Below are positions 52,342 to 62,964 of a stretch of 64,000 nucleotides of DNA, piece after piece. This DNA comes from Alisma plantago-aquatica (Eukaryota > Streptophyta > Magnoliopsida > Alismatales > Alismataceae): positions 298,286,558-298,350,557 of the forward strand of contig OY856409.1 of the NCBI GenBank assembly GCA_963693085.1, given 5' to 3'. Position numbers and translations under genes: made by a program. Under the pieces are notes generated by a model. The model worked only from the letters and a program-made list of their open reading frames with translations. It was not told the origin of the DNA and ran no database searches. Each line of letters begins with the position of its first letter. The stretch's first letter is position 1.

Positions 52342-52425
<84 letters not shown>
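52110..52425. repeat. Compound (TA)n / (TATATATG)n microsatellite
   Basis: About 230 bp of TA units interrupted by regularly spaced G (TATATATG words), followed by about 80 bp of pure TA. Long Tyr-Ile open frames on both strands here are artefacts of the repeat. It is the left half of the array into which Helitron H2 was inserted. Confidence 0.9.
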
Positions 52426-52458
52426 CTAGTGAACGCACATGTCACATGCACGTGACAT
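52426..52458 (-). other. Helitron H2 3' terminus: hairpin plus CTAG
   Basis: Minus strand ATGTCAC-GTGCAT-GTGACAT forms a perfect 7-bp stem (52458-52439). It is followed by a 9-base spacer and CTAG, then T. This is the expected terminator structure of a Helitron. Confidence 0.8.
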
Positions 52459-53171
52459 ATAAAAGTTGTTGGAATTGTAATAGAAAAATGCCATAATGTT
52501 AATATTGATAAATAAGAAAAATTGAACTATTGCTTTCATAAATAATAAAAATACATATTCATTTTGTAACTGAAAGTTATTATGTGACAAAATTCTACAG
52601 GTGATGTGATGTGTTTGCTTTCCCATCCAAAATTGAAGTTTAATGAGCTCATCCTCATACAAACAATCAAAGAGAGGTAGACACCTGATTGGAGAAGAAA
52701 ATATGAGTTGAATTATTTAATAAGAAATAGGAAATAAATAAATAATAAATATTATAGTATAATATCTCAATTATTATCAATGAATGTGATCACTTTCTGG
52801 TGATTTAATCTTAAAGATTTTATAATTTTATTTTGAACCTTTCACACATGAAAAAATGATTAGTGTAAATATTCAAAACATTTAATAATATAATCGTATA
52901 TGCAGTCAAAATACTTACAGTTCTAGTGATTATTTTGAGAAAATGTTGTGTTTCAACTGTAATTATTGATGATTTTGTATTTTTTGTCACACGAAGCTTT
53001 GGAATGACTTTTTTCTATAAGTATATACAAATAAAAATCATAAAAAGATTATATTGTAAAACAAAAATGGGAATATAAATTATATGGAAAACAAAAGTAC
53101 CAATTCAGATTTTATGATAGATATAAAACAAAATCAAAAAGTAATTTTGTGTTCTATGTCAAATAAAAGAC

Positions 53172-55115
53172 TCATACATTCTGCTTAATATCTAAGGGAA
53201 CTACATATAAGACTTTATCTGTTTGCTTCATTGTTGTACGCGTCCCTTGTGATTCTTGAAAAAATGGTTGGGCATCTTGTGCTTTGACATGAGAAAGCAA
53301 TTGATTCCATTTTGCCTTTGATAATATGATATCCACCATATCATCACCATTTTCCTATATTATTAGACCAATTTAATATTAATACAGATGTAAAGTTCAT
53401 CAATATTATATGTATATGTATAAAAATATGGAGTACCTGTGAGTGGATAATGTTTAGCTCTATAGCAGTATAACCAAGGAGATGATGTGCAACTATGTCA
53501 AATAATGTTAATTTAATAGAATCAAAAGTGTCCATGACTTCAACATTCATAATGTACCTATAATTAACAAAATGAAATATTAATTTATAAGCTAATTATA
53601 ATATATAGATATATTACATGATAAAAGAAAGTAAATTGCCTGAGGACACTATCTTTTGTTCCACATTTGGGGCATACCTTGCCTTGACCATTTTCATCAT
53701 ATACTTTCTTGCTACACCTCACACATACATTGTACGAAAGGGTTCGATCACGGTAAATATGTACAATTGCAGCCTTAATTTCATAAATGTGAACCTAAAA
53801 ATATTCAACATATTATTTTCATATTATATACATTTAAGTATTTGTATAAGTTACAAATAGTGAGGTATCTTACTTTGTGTAGTACCCCACTCTATAGGGA
53901 TTCATGAAAGATGGAAAGATTGATCCTTATTTACTCTATATTCTCTTTTTGCGTGGACACATTCACAAGGGATGAAGAACCAACACCTCTTTCAGACAAC
54001 CTATTGAATTTATAGAATTGAATTTAGAAAGAAATATATATGAACTGCTGTTTGAATGTGTAATATGAAAATGACTACCTTGACTTCATTTCATCAACTC
54101 GTGGCAATGGGGGATTAAAGAGAAGTCTTGTTCTGTAAGTACTTGACAGGTATAAACCTATAATTATTATTAAATTAATATAAAATAAGTCTCACAAATA
54201 GAATTCAATTTAATTATTGTGTCTTATCTTGGAAGCATCGAACTTGCAATCTAGTAATAACAACTATACTTCTCTTTTCATACTGTGCTTTCAAGTTGTC
54301 ATGTGACATCACAACTATTTCACCCCACAATGAGCACCTAGCCATAGTGTGCCTAAATACCATAAATATACATATAAGTGTTAGTAAATGAATACTTTTT
54401 TTTAGTGATTGTGTAATTTAAATAATTTGTATTTATTACATTTTGTTTTGTAATACGATGTCACACTTGGCAACCTGTTTTCCAGATCTCTTCGTAATGC
54501 TTTGAATATCATCAACATTGGTAATCATTCCAATGACATCTGTAATTGACATAGAAGACATTATGAATATTATAAAATGATATTATAAATGAAATTAAAG
54601 TAAAAATACCTATAAGAAATGTATTCTTATCTTGAAGACCCTGAAAGTCATCAAACTCAGTAAAAAAAATTAGTAAATAGGTATTTTTTCACAATCTTCA
54701 GTTGCTTCAGCAACCACACAATTTTTGTTAATTATGCACTCTTCATTCTGCTTTGCATTTCTATAGTCATTGTGAATGTCTTCAACACAGACATTATTCA
54801 ATACATAACACTTTCCTTCATTAAAAGTATTACTGAATTTGTTAACTGCATCACCAATTAAATTGGCTTCCATCCTCTCTCCCTAAGAAACAAAAGATAC
54901 ATTGAGGCATTACATACACACATGAATGTATTTTAAATAAGTACAAATTTAGAACTTTGTATTCTAGTATACCTCTTCATCGATAAACAACAATTTCTAC
55001 TTCACTCTTCCCCTTGATATTTCATGTGCTTTCCATTTGAAGGCCATGTGAACCTTTAAATTCTAGTTTAGGTATCTATGTACATGTCGAAAGGGGTTAT
55101 AGTTATCTTTTGTCA
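53172..55115 (-). pseudogene. Helitron-encoded RPA-like ssDNA-binding protein (multi-exon)
   Basis: Replication protein A subunits bind single-stranded DNA; plant Helitrons carry their own copies. From ATG at 55115: exon 1 reads 'MTKDNYNPFRHVHRYLN' and continues into an OB-fold strand before a GT donor. The next exon has 'ANLIGDAVNKFSNTFNEGK' (DBD-A). Another reads 'VIGMITNVDDIQSITKRSGK' and 'ARCSLWGEIVVMSHDNL' (DBD-B). A zinc ribbon follows, 'CVRCSKKV...VCPKCG' (about 53720-53650, C-x2-C and C-x2-C). Then comes 'NVEVMDTFDSIKLTLFDIV' ending at a clean CAG|GT donor (DBD-C). A last exon, 'ENGDDMVDIILSKAKWNQL' to 'LDIKQNV', ends in a stop at 53172. Exon 1 has two in-frame stops, one at a position that is normally Trp. 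The downstream exons are open. Exon limits are by eye. Confidence 0.8.
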
Positions 55116-55189
55116 TCCTATTTATAACATGTAAAGATGTTAGCTTAGAAAAATTGTAAATACAAATAATCAACATGAAATACTAAGAT

Positions 55190-56800
55190 AAAAGTGTACC
55201 ATCAATAAAGGATAATACTTCTTTGTATACTATATTTTTTATAAATGTTCCACCATTGAAATTCTTCTCTCTTAGTTTAACCAAGACCTTCGTTGTATTT
55301 TGGGATGTCCCTCTTCACAGTGCTACATACAACTATCCATGAGAGAATATAGGATGGGGCAAATAAATTCTGACATCAGGGATAGTTTGACCCTGTGACT
55401 CATTTATTGTCATTACAAAACTCAAACGCATAGGATATTGTTTCTGTTTAAAAGCAAATGGAAGACCATCATTGTCATGTGTTATAAGAGGTATTCTAGG
55501 TATGAAAACTCTTTTTCCCCATGCTTGACCAACTATAACCTCTGTGTCAGTTACATTTTTCTAAAACCATTTACAAACCAGTCGTGTACCATTGCATAAC
55601 CCATTTGCCAGATCAATATTTCACAACAACATTATAGGAAAAATTTTCTTTAGCCGCAATACATGAGGGGGAAAACCGTTTGGAACCAGTGAATTGAGGA
55701 ATTCTTTAGGGTAGTTATGATTTTCATCATCAACAACACTATCAAAACTATAATATATGATCTCCTCCCAAGGAAATTGTTGTATGAGATCATTATTCAT
55801 TTCGGCAACCTACTCATTCTTTGTGTATAATATTGCATGATTCATCATGTAGTCAGTCGACATTGCATTATGACTGAGAGATGGAAAGACATGTTGTATG
55901 AGTCACTTCTTAGAGGTCACATCATCTATGTACTCAAGAACCATTTCATGTGGGAGGTGAACGTAATCATCATTGAATATTGGTTCTATTCCTTGTCCTA
56001 TATGTAGTAGAAAGTTTGAGAAGGTGGAATCTGACAAAGCTCTCATATTTTGCTTTAGTTATAGTTTGTGCATTTTCTCCCAAAGAAATGACTTTATAAG
56101 ACTCGAATCAATTGTCTCACCTCTAGTTGCACGCCGAACAACATGCAAAACTTATGTGAAATCACCACCAAAAACTACCACTTCCCCCCGAATAGTAGGC
56201 TCGATCCCGTGATATCTTGCAAAGTGTGATCTAAGGATTCAAAGGCTTGTCTCCTTGTCATGGATGCCTCGTCCAATATAATTAATTTTGTTGATCTAAG
56301 AAGTTATTCTAGATTACTTTGTTTGCTTATGTTACAAGTTCAATTGTTTTCAACTTTAATTGGAATTTTGAATCTACTATGAGTAGTTCTCCCCCCCGAG
56401 TAAGATCGATGTTGCAACCCCAGATGTCGCTGTTGTGATTGTTATGAAACCCATAGACCTTACTTTTACTAATAATGCCTTGTATAGAAATTTCTTTCCA
56501 GTTCCACCAGGATCATCGACAAAGAATACACCAGGCTGGTTTCCCACTATGTAGTTGAATATCTCATTGAATGCATGTTGTTGGTCATAGTTTAGTGATG
56601 AAATGAATGATAGATCCTCTTTTCTTACTTGTATATTCATCTCTTCAACAATTTCACGATACATGTTTTATCCAATATTTATTGAAAAATCATCATCAAC
56701 AGTTGGCAAGTCATAATCCTCTATAACCTTCCCCATGCTCTCAAGAATAGATTTAATATTTTGTAGCACTGTCTGCTCCAACTAATGCTCATCGATGATT
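55190..56800 (-). pseudogene. PIF1-like helicase domain of Helitron RepHel
   Basis: The helicase unwinds DNA during rolling-circle transposition. The frame 56377-56664 reads 'LNYDQQHAFNEIFNYIVG' and the Walker A loop 'DDPGGTGKKFLYKALL' (about 56515-56480). Helicases of this family have GGTGKT, so the Mg-binding Thr is Lys here. Then 'ITTATSGVATSILLGG'. Walker B is intact ('KLIILDEASMTRRQAFESLD', about 56295-56240). Downstream, in broken frames, 'LPFAFK.KQYPMRLSFVMTI'-type sequence (about 55460-55390) and 'FNGGTFIKNIVYKEVLSL' (about 55265-55210) mark the C-terminal SF1 motifs. Stops and frameshifts are frequent. It is contiguous with the Rep part upstream and ends about 75 bases before the RPA-like start. 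Confidence 0.85.
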
Positions 56801-58409
56801 CCGGTCCTACGAAAATCTTTCAACATATCATTGAGGCTTGCATCCCACAAAGCTCTTACATTTGTTGGTTCACAATAAACTAATATTGTAGCAAATAATC
56901 TCCGTAGAGAAACTGGGAATTCAAAATGTGTTGCCTCAGTTAAACATTCTAAAATTGTATCGTCACTCTCAATAATACCCCGATGTTCAGTTGAAAGTTT
57001 GAATATTGGTTAGATAACACCATTGATGATCCTCAAACTCTCAAATGAAGTTGAACCCTTTACATGATTTAGTAATATCCTCAAATAATACCTCTCACCT
57101 TCAACAAGATTTACAGTAATGATACGAATAATAACCTCTCTTTGCTTTCTTTTCTTCCAATATTTTCCAAACCTATTACACACATAATGATGAGGGAATT
57201 GTTTATAAAAAAATTGATGAGATTCTTCATCATGCGAGTTTGTCACAAAATACTCAGTGAGCATTGACCTGCAAACACCATCTCATTCCATAACATTTTG
57301 CAAGTTATCATCTTCTAAGAATGTGACACTATGCATGTTAGGTAGATGCAATTGCAAGGAAACTATGGATGGTTGTATTTCACTAAGTTTGAACTCAAAT
57401 ATCCTCCACATTGCCTCTGGTGGAGATATCCATCGAGCATTTCTAAATTGATTCACCTCATTGATGGTTTGGTCTACAATATCAGGTGCTATGTTGATTG
57501 AAGCCTTATCATGCCCCTTATATAATATTTGAAGAGGTATTTGATTGCTTTGATGCTCAAACATACCTCCACACTAATATGACACCTATATCTTTGTAAC
57601 AAATATGGATTATAGGGTGCCACCCATCTATTATCTAGTGTGGATCCTCTTACATCAACAGTGACTCCATTGTCTCTTCACCTATAAATTGGATATGAAT
57701 CTTTGCCTTGCATGGTATTGGAACAAAAATTCCTTAGATATTGAAAGCGACACTCCTTGTTTACCATGCAAGCATTTTTAGGGTTTAGGACACTACACGG
57801 TCCATGCAACATGTGTTTGACAACCAATGGGTGTAATAAAGGATATCATTCAGGATCTGGAATTTCAGCAAAAACTATGTTATCATACTGATATGGATTG
57901 ACGATCTTATAGTCACGTTTCATGATGATAAGAATGTGTGCATGTGGAATTCCTCTTTTCTAAAATTCAATAACAAGAACATGTGCCGCTATGATGCCAA
58001 ATATATTTTTCTTAAATAGCTGGTCCTTTAGATCCTCCAATTTTGCTCTAAAAACCCTAGCTATTAAATCAGGTCTGTTTTGAGCTAGTTGTCTAGAGAA
58101 TAGCTCTATTTTTATCTCATCCCAATCTGGATTACATGTCATTGTTAAAAAGACATCAGGTTTGCCATATCTTTGTACCAATGCCATGGAATCCATGTAT
58201 CTACGACGCATATCACGTGGTACTCCAATAAAGGATGAAGGTAATACAACTCTTTTACCCACCATGCTGCTATGGACTTCTCCAGATCTAATGCTATCAG
58301 TGATTCCTTGATACAAATCAGCACATATTCACTTTTGCTCCTTTGTGATATAGTTTAATCGTGTTGATTCTATCTTAATGTACATGTCGACAACATATTG
58401 TTAAAGGAG

Positions 58410-58476
58410 ACAAATTTGTAGTTTGTAACAATAAGATTGATTTGTCAAGCACACAAATTTGTAGTTTGTAACAATA
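58410..58476. repeat. Direct repeat inside the Rep coding region
   Basis: ACAAATTTGTAGTTTGTAAC and the following AATA occur at 58410-58433 and 58453-58476. It duplicates part of the 'YYCYKLQ' exon and disrupts it. Confidence 0.85.
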
Positions 58477-58514
58477 GTATTCTCTAGCAGATATCTTGTT
58501 TCGACCACCACCAT

Positions 58515-58580
58515 CTAAAAAACATATGAGAATGATGTGAAATACAATTTTTTAATATTGGTACATAATTTGTTAATCAA

Positions 58581-58655
<75 letters not shown>

Positions 58656-58662
58656 TACTAAC
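58515..58662 (-). other. Intron in Rep containing a (TA)n array
   Basis: Minus strand reads GCAG|GTTAGTAG ... TTTTTTAG|ATGG. Removing these 148 bases joins 'VEDVMGSNVAG' to 'DGGGRNKISAREYYCYKLQ', which restores the Helitron Rep order. Most of the intron is a TA run (58584-58653), so its length is likely to be unstable. The plus-strand frame 58537-58887 across it is an artefact. Confidence 0.6.
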
Positions 58663-59479
58663 CTGCTACGTTCGAGCCCATCACATCTTCAACAGAATGT
58701 GATGAGTTATGTAGCATGGAATCCCATGGCACACCAACTTTGGGGAGGTGTGGATGCCAACCGAATTCACCATTGGGAAACAACAAGGGATATGATAGAG
58801 AATCATAACATCCTAAATATGATTCCACTATACGTGGTTCACCTGAATTGGCATAAACAACTATATTTCGCTGTTGTGCACCACTGACATAATTGCCCTC
58901 AATCCAGATACCCACAACTTGTGAAGTAGTTGGAGAATTATATGTCCTCTGATCTAGATGTGCATCTTTATTAATGGAAATACTAAAATTATCTGACATC
59001 AAAATATCCTTGAGGCTTTGAAAAAACTAGACATATGGATTTATAGACAATACATGCATCAATTTAGTAACTAATTTAGTATTTAGTGAAGGAGTTGCCT
59101 TCATTCTATTCTGTACCTCAAACTCAGTGTCATAGAAATAGAGTTGTAGGTATTTCGATCCATCACTCCCATGTAGTAATCTATTTATGAAATGATACAT
59201 TTCACCCTGTACTCGAAAAGTATATATGACATTCCACATACTACGCAAATTTTCATTTAGATGGATATTGTGTGATGTGAATGCAAACTGACTATTGTAA
59301 CTTTGAATGGACCTCAAAAACTCCACATAATCTGGTGTTTGCAATGTGTACAAATCATATAGTTCTATTGGAACAGGATTGGTAACTAAATGTACCTATC
59401 CCTTCATACAACAAACAGATGGTGGTTCAAATTGGAAACATTTGGCATCACAAAATTTGTAAAAACTATGTGTGGATAA

Positions 59480-60430
59480 CTTATGTGGTTCATTGAGAAG
59501 ATTGTCAAAAATTGGATTGGAAATATCAACACCAGAAGAATTTTCAACATTTTGATCCATGCTTGAAATATAGAAATCCTCTGTCTCTTCCATGATACCT
59601 GCATCTAGTTTGTTATAACACAAGATGAGTACAAATGTTAACTCATAGAATAATGCATGAGGATTTGTAACTATTACCTTCACTATACATGATTGCCAAA
59701 TCAGCAACCTCATGTGGATTGTTACACTCCTCAAAGGCACTATCATTAATTGTAGGGTCGGAGCAAACAGGCATATCAACATGATCTCCATTGGGAACAC
59801 CGTCAGTCTGAGGAAGAAAGGAAGTGCTCGGTTGTTCCAATGAACTTGTTGCAACACCATTCAACTGTGCTTGACATAGTTTCAGGAATTGGATCAAGAA
59901 TCTGTGTTGCCTTGCTCTCCTATGAATTCCGCTGACAACATTATCCACATGATGTTGGAAGTTGTTATCGTTCGAGATAACAGGCTGAAACAACACTCTT
60001 TGACCAAGTGTGGAGTCCACACCTTCATTGAGAACTTGAATAACTTCACTGACTCTGTCAAAATATGGGTGCATATCAATCCTTAACTTCATATAGGGTG
60101 GGAAACTATTGTAAATTGTAGCATATCTTGCAATAAGTTCTCCACCACCTTCACATCTAGCACGTCTATGCATTCATCTACTTCTAATAACCATTCAACG
60201 ATGGTATCTATGCATCCATTGAAAGGACCTCAAATCATAACTATAAATATATCTTTCAAGTTGTTGAGATCTACATGATTGTATTGAAGTAAGACATGAT
60301 GCAAGCATGTCACAACTTTGAGATGTAGTGCCAGAAGATAGGCACAAATTCACCATAGTTTGCACGAATCCTTCATTTTGGAAAGTGCAAACAATGAGAG
60401 GGATTCTATATGCCGTGATATGACTCATTA
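59480..60430 (-). pseudogene. Variable N-terminal region upstream of Helitron Rep
   Basis: The minus-strand frame 59643-60173 (176 aa) and the shorter frame 60195-60428 lie directly upstream of the Cys-rich start of Rep. They have a soluble-protein composition (for example 'FPPYMKLRIDMHPYFDRVSE') and, unlike the neighbouring shadows, include Arg-rich and acidic patches. I do not recognise a domain. Position and orientation suggest the poorly conserved N-terminal part of the RepHel protein. Splice sites were not resolved, and the overlapping frames 59396-59860 and 59889-60086 are alternative readings of the same DNA. Confidence 0.4.
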
Positions 60431-60887
60431 ATTTATTAGCTTAAATTCTCATACAACAAATAAAAATAAAAAGCCAAATGTGTTCGATTCAGACAGTTTG
60501 CAAATTTTGTCAATATTTCGTGACCAAGATTTCATATCAACTAAAATTTTGACAACTCTAGTTAAAATTACCACAAGGCATACACTTAGATTTAGGGCTA
60601 GTTTGGTTGGGTTAATAGGGTGTAGTTTGGAATTGGCAATGTAAAAATATACATCAAACACCCACTTTGTCATCTGATTATAGAATACAAAACATGCCCT
60701 AAATATTGGAATATTATGCGGGTTTATTTTCATCGAACACATGCATTATTGTTAGAGCAAGCTCAGCTGCTTAAGCCTACTGGTTGAGAAGTGCAGGTTG
60801 AGCCTTCGCCCAATACCAATATTGATTGGGGAGCATGCCATCCATTTCTAAACACATTAATTTTTGAATTTTTCTAGGTAGACCCCA

Positions 60888-61018
60888 TTTTCAAACCCAA
60901 AACAAACACAGAGAATTCTCCACCACAACATATATAACAAATAAAATATGTATTTTATATGCTATATATCCTATAATATCTGGTGGAGATTGCTCCGTGT
61001 TTGTTTTGGGTTTGAAAA
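60888..61018. repeat. 38-bp inverted repeat (foldback or MITE)
   Basis: TTTTCAAACCCAAAACAAAC (start of arm 1, 60888-60925) is the inverse of the end of arm 2 (60981-61018), with only a few mismatches over 38 bases and a 55-base AT-rich loop. The similarity continues weakly outward ('gaccccat' / 'gggctgc'). No clear target duplication was seen. Confidence 0.6.
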
Positions 61019-61019
61019 C

Positions 61020-61600
61020 AGGGCTGCACCCCTAAATTTCATTCGGTCCCCTTACTCCCCGACCCCCTCTCTGTCAGGGAAGGACATCTATCAAGATCCA
61101 CCTACAACATGTCGGAGATCCTGACATGTCTCCATTTGATCCCTGCAACAACTCGGCTAATCCATCCATCGAGCCTGAGACCCCAAACCACCCCCCTCCA
61201 TTCATCACTCACCATTCATATGGTTTCCAAAATCTAGACCACATTTTAAGGAAGAATGAAATTCTAGACCATGTTTCAAGGAAGAAAGAGATTAAACGAG
61301 AGTGGTAGTTAGGCATTGAGCAAGAGTCAGGAAGGAGGGTTTGAGTAGGTTTGTGAGAGTAGTGGAGAAATATGAGGGGAGGTTACAAATAAGTAGTGGG
61401 AAAGAGAATCTATACATCTTAGTTCTGGTCTTTCAAACGAATTAATTTTTTTGAAGTAAAAAAAGCTGGAAAAACATGAGAGCAGCTTGAGTGAAGGAGA
61501 GTGCAAGCTTTTGCTACGTTGGAAAAATCGTGGTATGTGATTGGTCAATATGACTTTGGGTGGGTGTATTTGAACTGCCTGCAAAACTCGCTCTTTTTAT
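61020..61600 (-). other. 5' untranslated region of Helitron H2
   Basis: No coding motif. It contains a short tandem duplication at about 61231-61295 ('tctagaccaNNtttNaagga' twice) and a moderately GC-rich stretch at 61020-61200. The plus-strand frame 61126-61308 carries the duplication but no known domain. Confidence 0.4.
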
Positions 61601-61604
61601 AGTA

Positions 61605-61673
<69 letters not shown>
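61605..61673. repeat. (TA)n microsatellite, right flank of H2
   Basis: About 33 TA units directly outside the Helitron 5' end. It is the other half of the array at 52110-52425. Confidence 0.95.
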
Positions 61674-61674
<1 letters not shown>

Positions 61675-61683
<9 letters not shown>

Positions 61684-62950
61684 CATATACATATATATGC
61701 AATTTATGTGTCACCCTAAAAGTAGTTTTGATGGTGGATGTGTAGCATGGTTATGGCCAATAACCCATATATCTGTGTGTGGTTGAATTGTTGTATGTTT
61801 ATTTTTTATCTAAATTTGTGTACTGAGACTCTATCTTCTTCTTCACAATGTAAAAGTAATATTCTTTCATACCTATTCACCCCTCGAATGTAACTAAAGG
61901 TTTATCTTTACAATGTAATAAGTTAATAGCTAATAGGATAGATTCTTTTGTTGCAATGACAAAGAAGACAATCGTCGCTAGACGAGCCGACCCCTTGGTG
62001 AGACAAATCGACTGACTAGAGGATTAAGGAGAACATAATGAAGGAGCGAGTTGACTGCTTTGTCGACCCAACCGACCATATTGAAGGTGTCCATCCATCA
62101 GTTGGAATGGGGGCTAGACAATCGTTCTAGATGACCAATCGACCAGCCAAGAAGTGAGCCGACCAATTCAAGGGTTGAATCGGTCAACCAGGATTGGCAA
62201 AGCACATATCTACACCAACAACATATTCATGCATGTGATGTGATGTAGACCCAGGTGGTAGTAATTCCTTGTGGATCCAGGTAATTACAGTAGATATGGC
62301 CATAACCATCTTCAATGTTTTATATTGCATGTTTACCATGTGGGATATAACATGTATATGATAATTACTATATATATGTGGTAATTGGATAATGTATATG
62401 TATATATACACATAATGTATAAAATCCCTCAATCAAACATGTTAAGTCTAAGATGCTTTCCATAAGTAACACACATAAAAAGCTTCATTGGCCAAGCGTA
62501 GGTTATTCCCAAGTATGGTGTGCCATCTATCTCGTAGAAGTGTGATAGTAAATATGTAGGATCTTCCCAAGAAGGGTGCATATTTATCATGTTAGCTTTT
62601 GGGTTGGGATTAAGTTGTGATTCTAAGTGGGACTAAGCACCATATGAATACAAATGATTATGGCAAGGAGTTGTGAATATCGTCTATCCATGAATTGCAT
62701 TAGATGCAGTTGGCAGCATTGTTGACCTTAATGGTTGATTATAGACACTAATGTTTGTCGGGTAATAATTGAATCATTTTGGATCTTATCTCATTAGAAT
62801 TTTGTACACAACAAACTTTTGAATTTATACTTGAGGGTTATCAATTTGAACAAAGTAATGAGAACCATAGATAAATAAAGACTGAATTGACATCCCCAAA
62901 AAATTTAAATCAAAACAAATAAAAAATGAGTTTGACAAAATAGCAAATTC
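61675..62950 (+). other. Conserved ~1.2 kb segment upstream of copia gag (X2)
   Basis: Plus-strand counterpart of 9470-10718, including about 50 bases outside the possible LTR start TGTAGCATGG at 61741. It contains 'gaccgacc'/'tcgacca'-rich text at 61980-62190, a TATA-like stretch at about 62395-62420 and no coding frame. It is either a long copia leader or the LTR of a nested copia element. Confidence 0.55.
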
Positions 62951-62964
62951 TTTTGTAGAATCAA

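Larger units (their letters stand above)
57010..59470 (-). pseudogene. Helitron Rep (HUH nuclease) part of RepHel
   Basis: Rep nicks and joins the transposon ends. On the minus strand: a Cys-rich N-terminus ('FCDAKCFQFEPPSVCC', about 59455-59405); 'YTFRVQGEMYHFINRLLHG' (about 59225-59165); 'YNSPTTSQVVGIWIEGN'; an intron (58662-58515); 'AREYYCYKLQ'; then the Helitron-like N domain 'KRVVLPSSFIGVPRDMRRRY' and 'GKPDVFLTMTCNPDWDEIK' (58260-58100). The HUH motif is present as 'GIPHAHIL' (about 57950-57930), but a stop (57962-57960) lies just before it. The two-tyrosine region 'AIKYLFKYY' (about 57560-57520) contains a frameshift into 'YKGHDKASINI'. The end of this part, 'EGERYYLRILLNHVKG' (about 57100-57050), joins to the helicase. 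Confidence 0.85.
52426..61607 (-). mobile_element. Helitron H2 (RepHel + RPA type)
   Basis: This ~9.2 kb element lies on the minus strand inside a (TA)n array. Its 5' end at about 61607 reads TACTACTATAAAAAGAG. Its 3' end is a hairpin followed by CTAG (52429-52426) and a T. It encodes, in order, an N-terminal variable region, a Helitron Rep domain, a PIF1-like helicase and an RPA-like protein, the gene content known for plant autonomous Helitrons (rolling-circle transposons). Stops, a frameshift and a changed Walker A residue show it is now inactive. The 5' TC is not preserved, so the 5' terminus may be off by a few bases. Confidence 0.8.

Noticed and set aside
52065..52496. Long Tyr/Ile open frames on both strands (also at 58537-58887 and 61514-61745)
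   Set aside because: They are translations of (TA)n arrays, which lack stops in several frames; there is no protein.
60740..60830. tRNA-like text ('gctcagctgcttaagcc' ... 'aggttgagcc')
   Set aside because: Box spacing and sequence are too degenerate to support a SINE or tRNA call.
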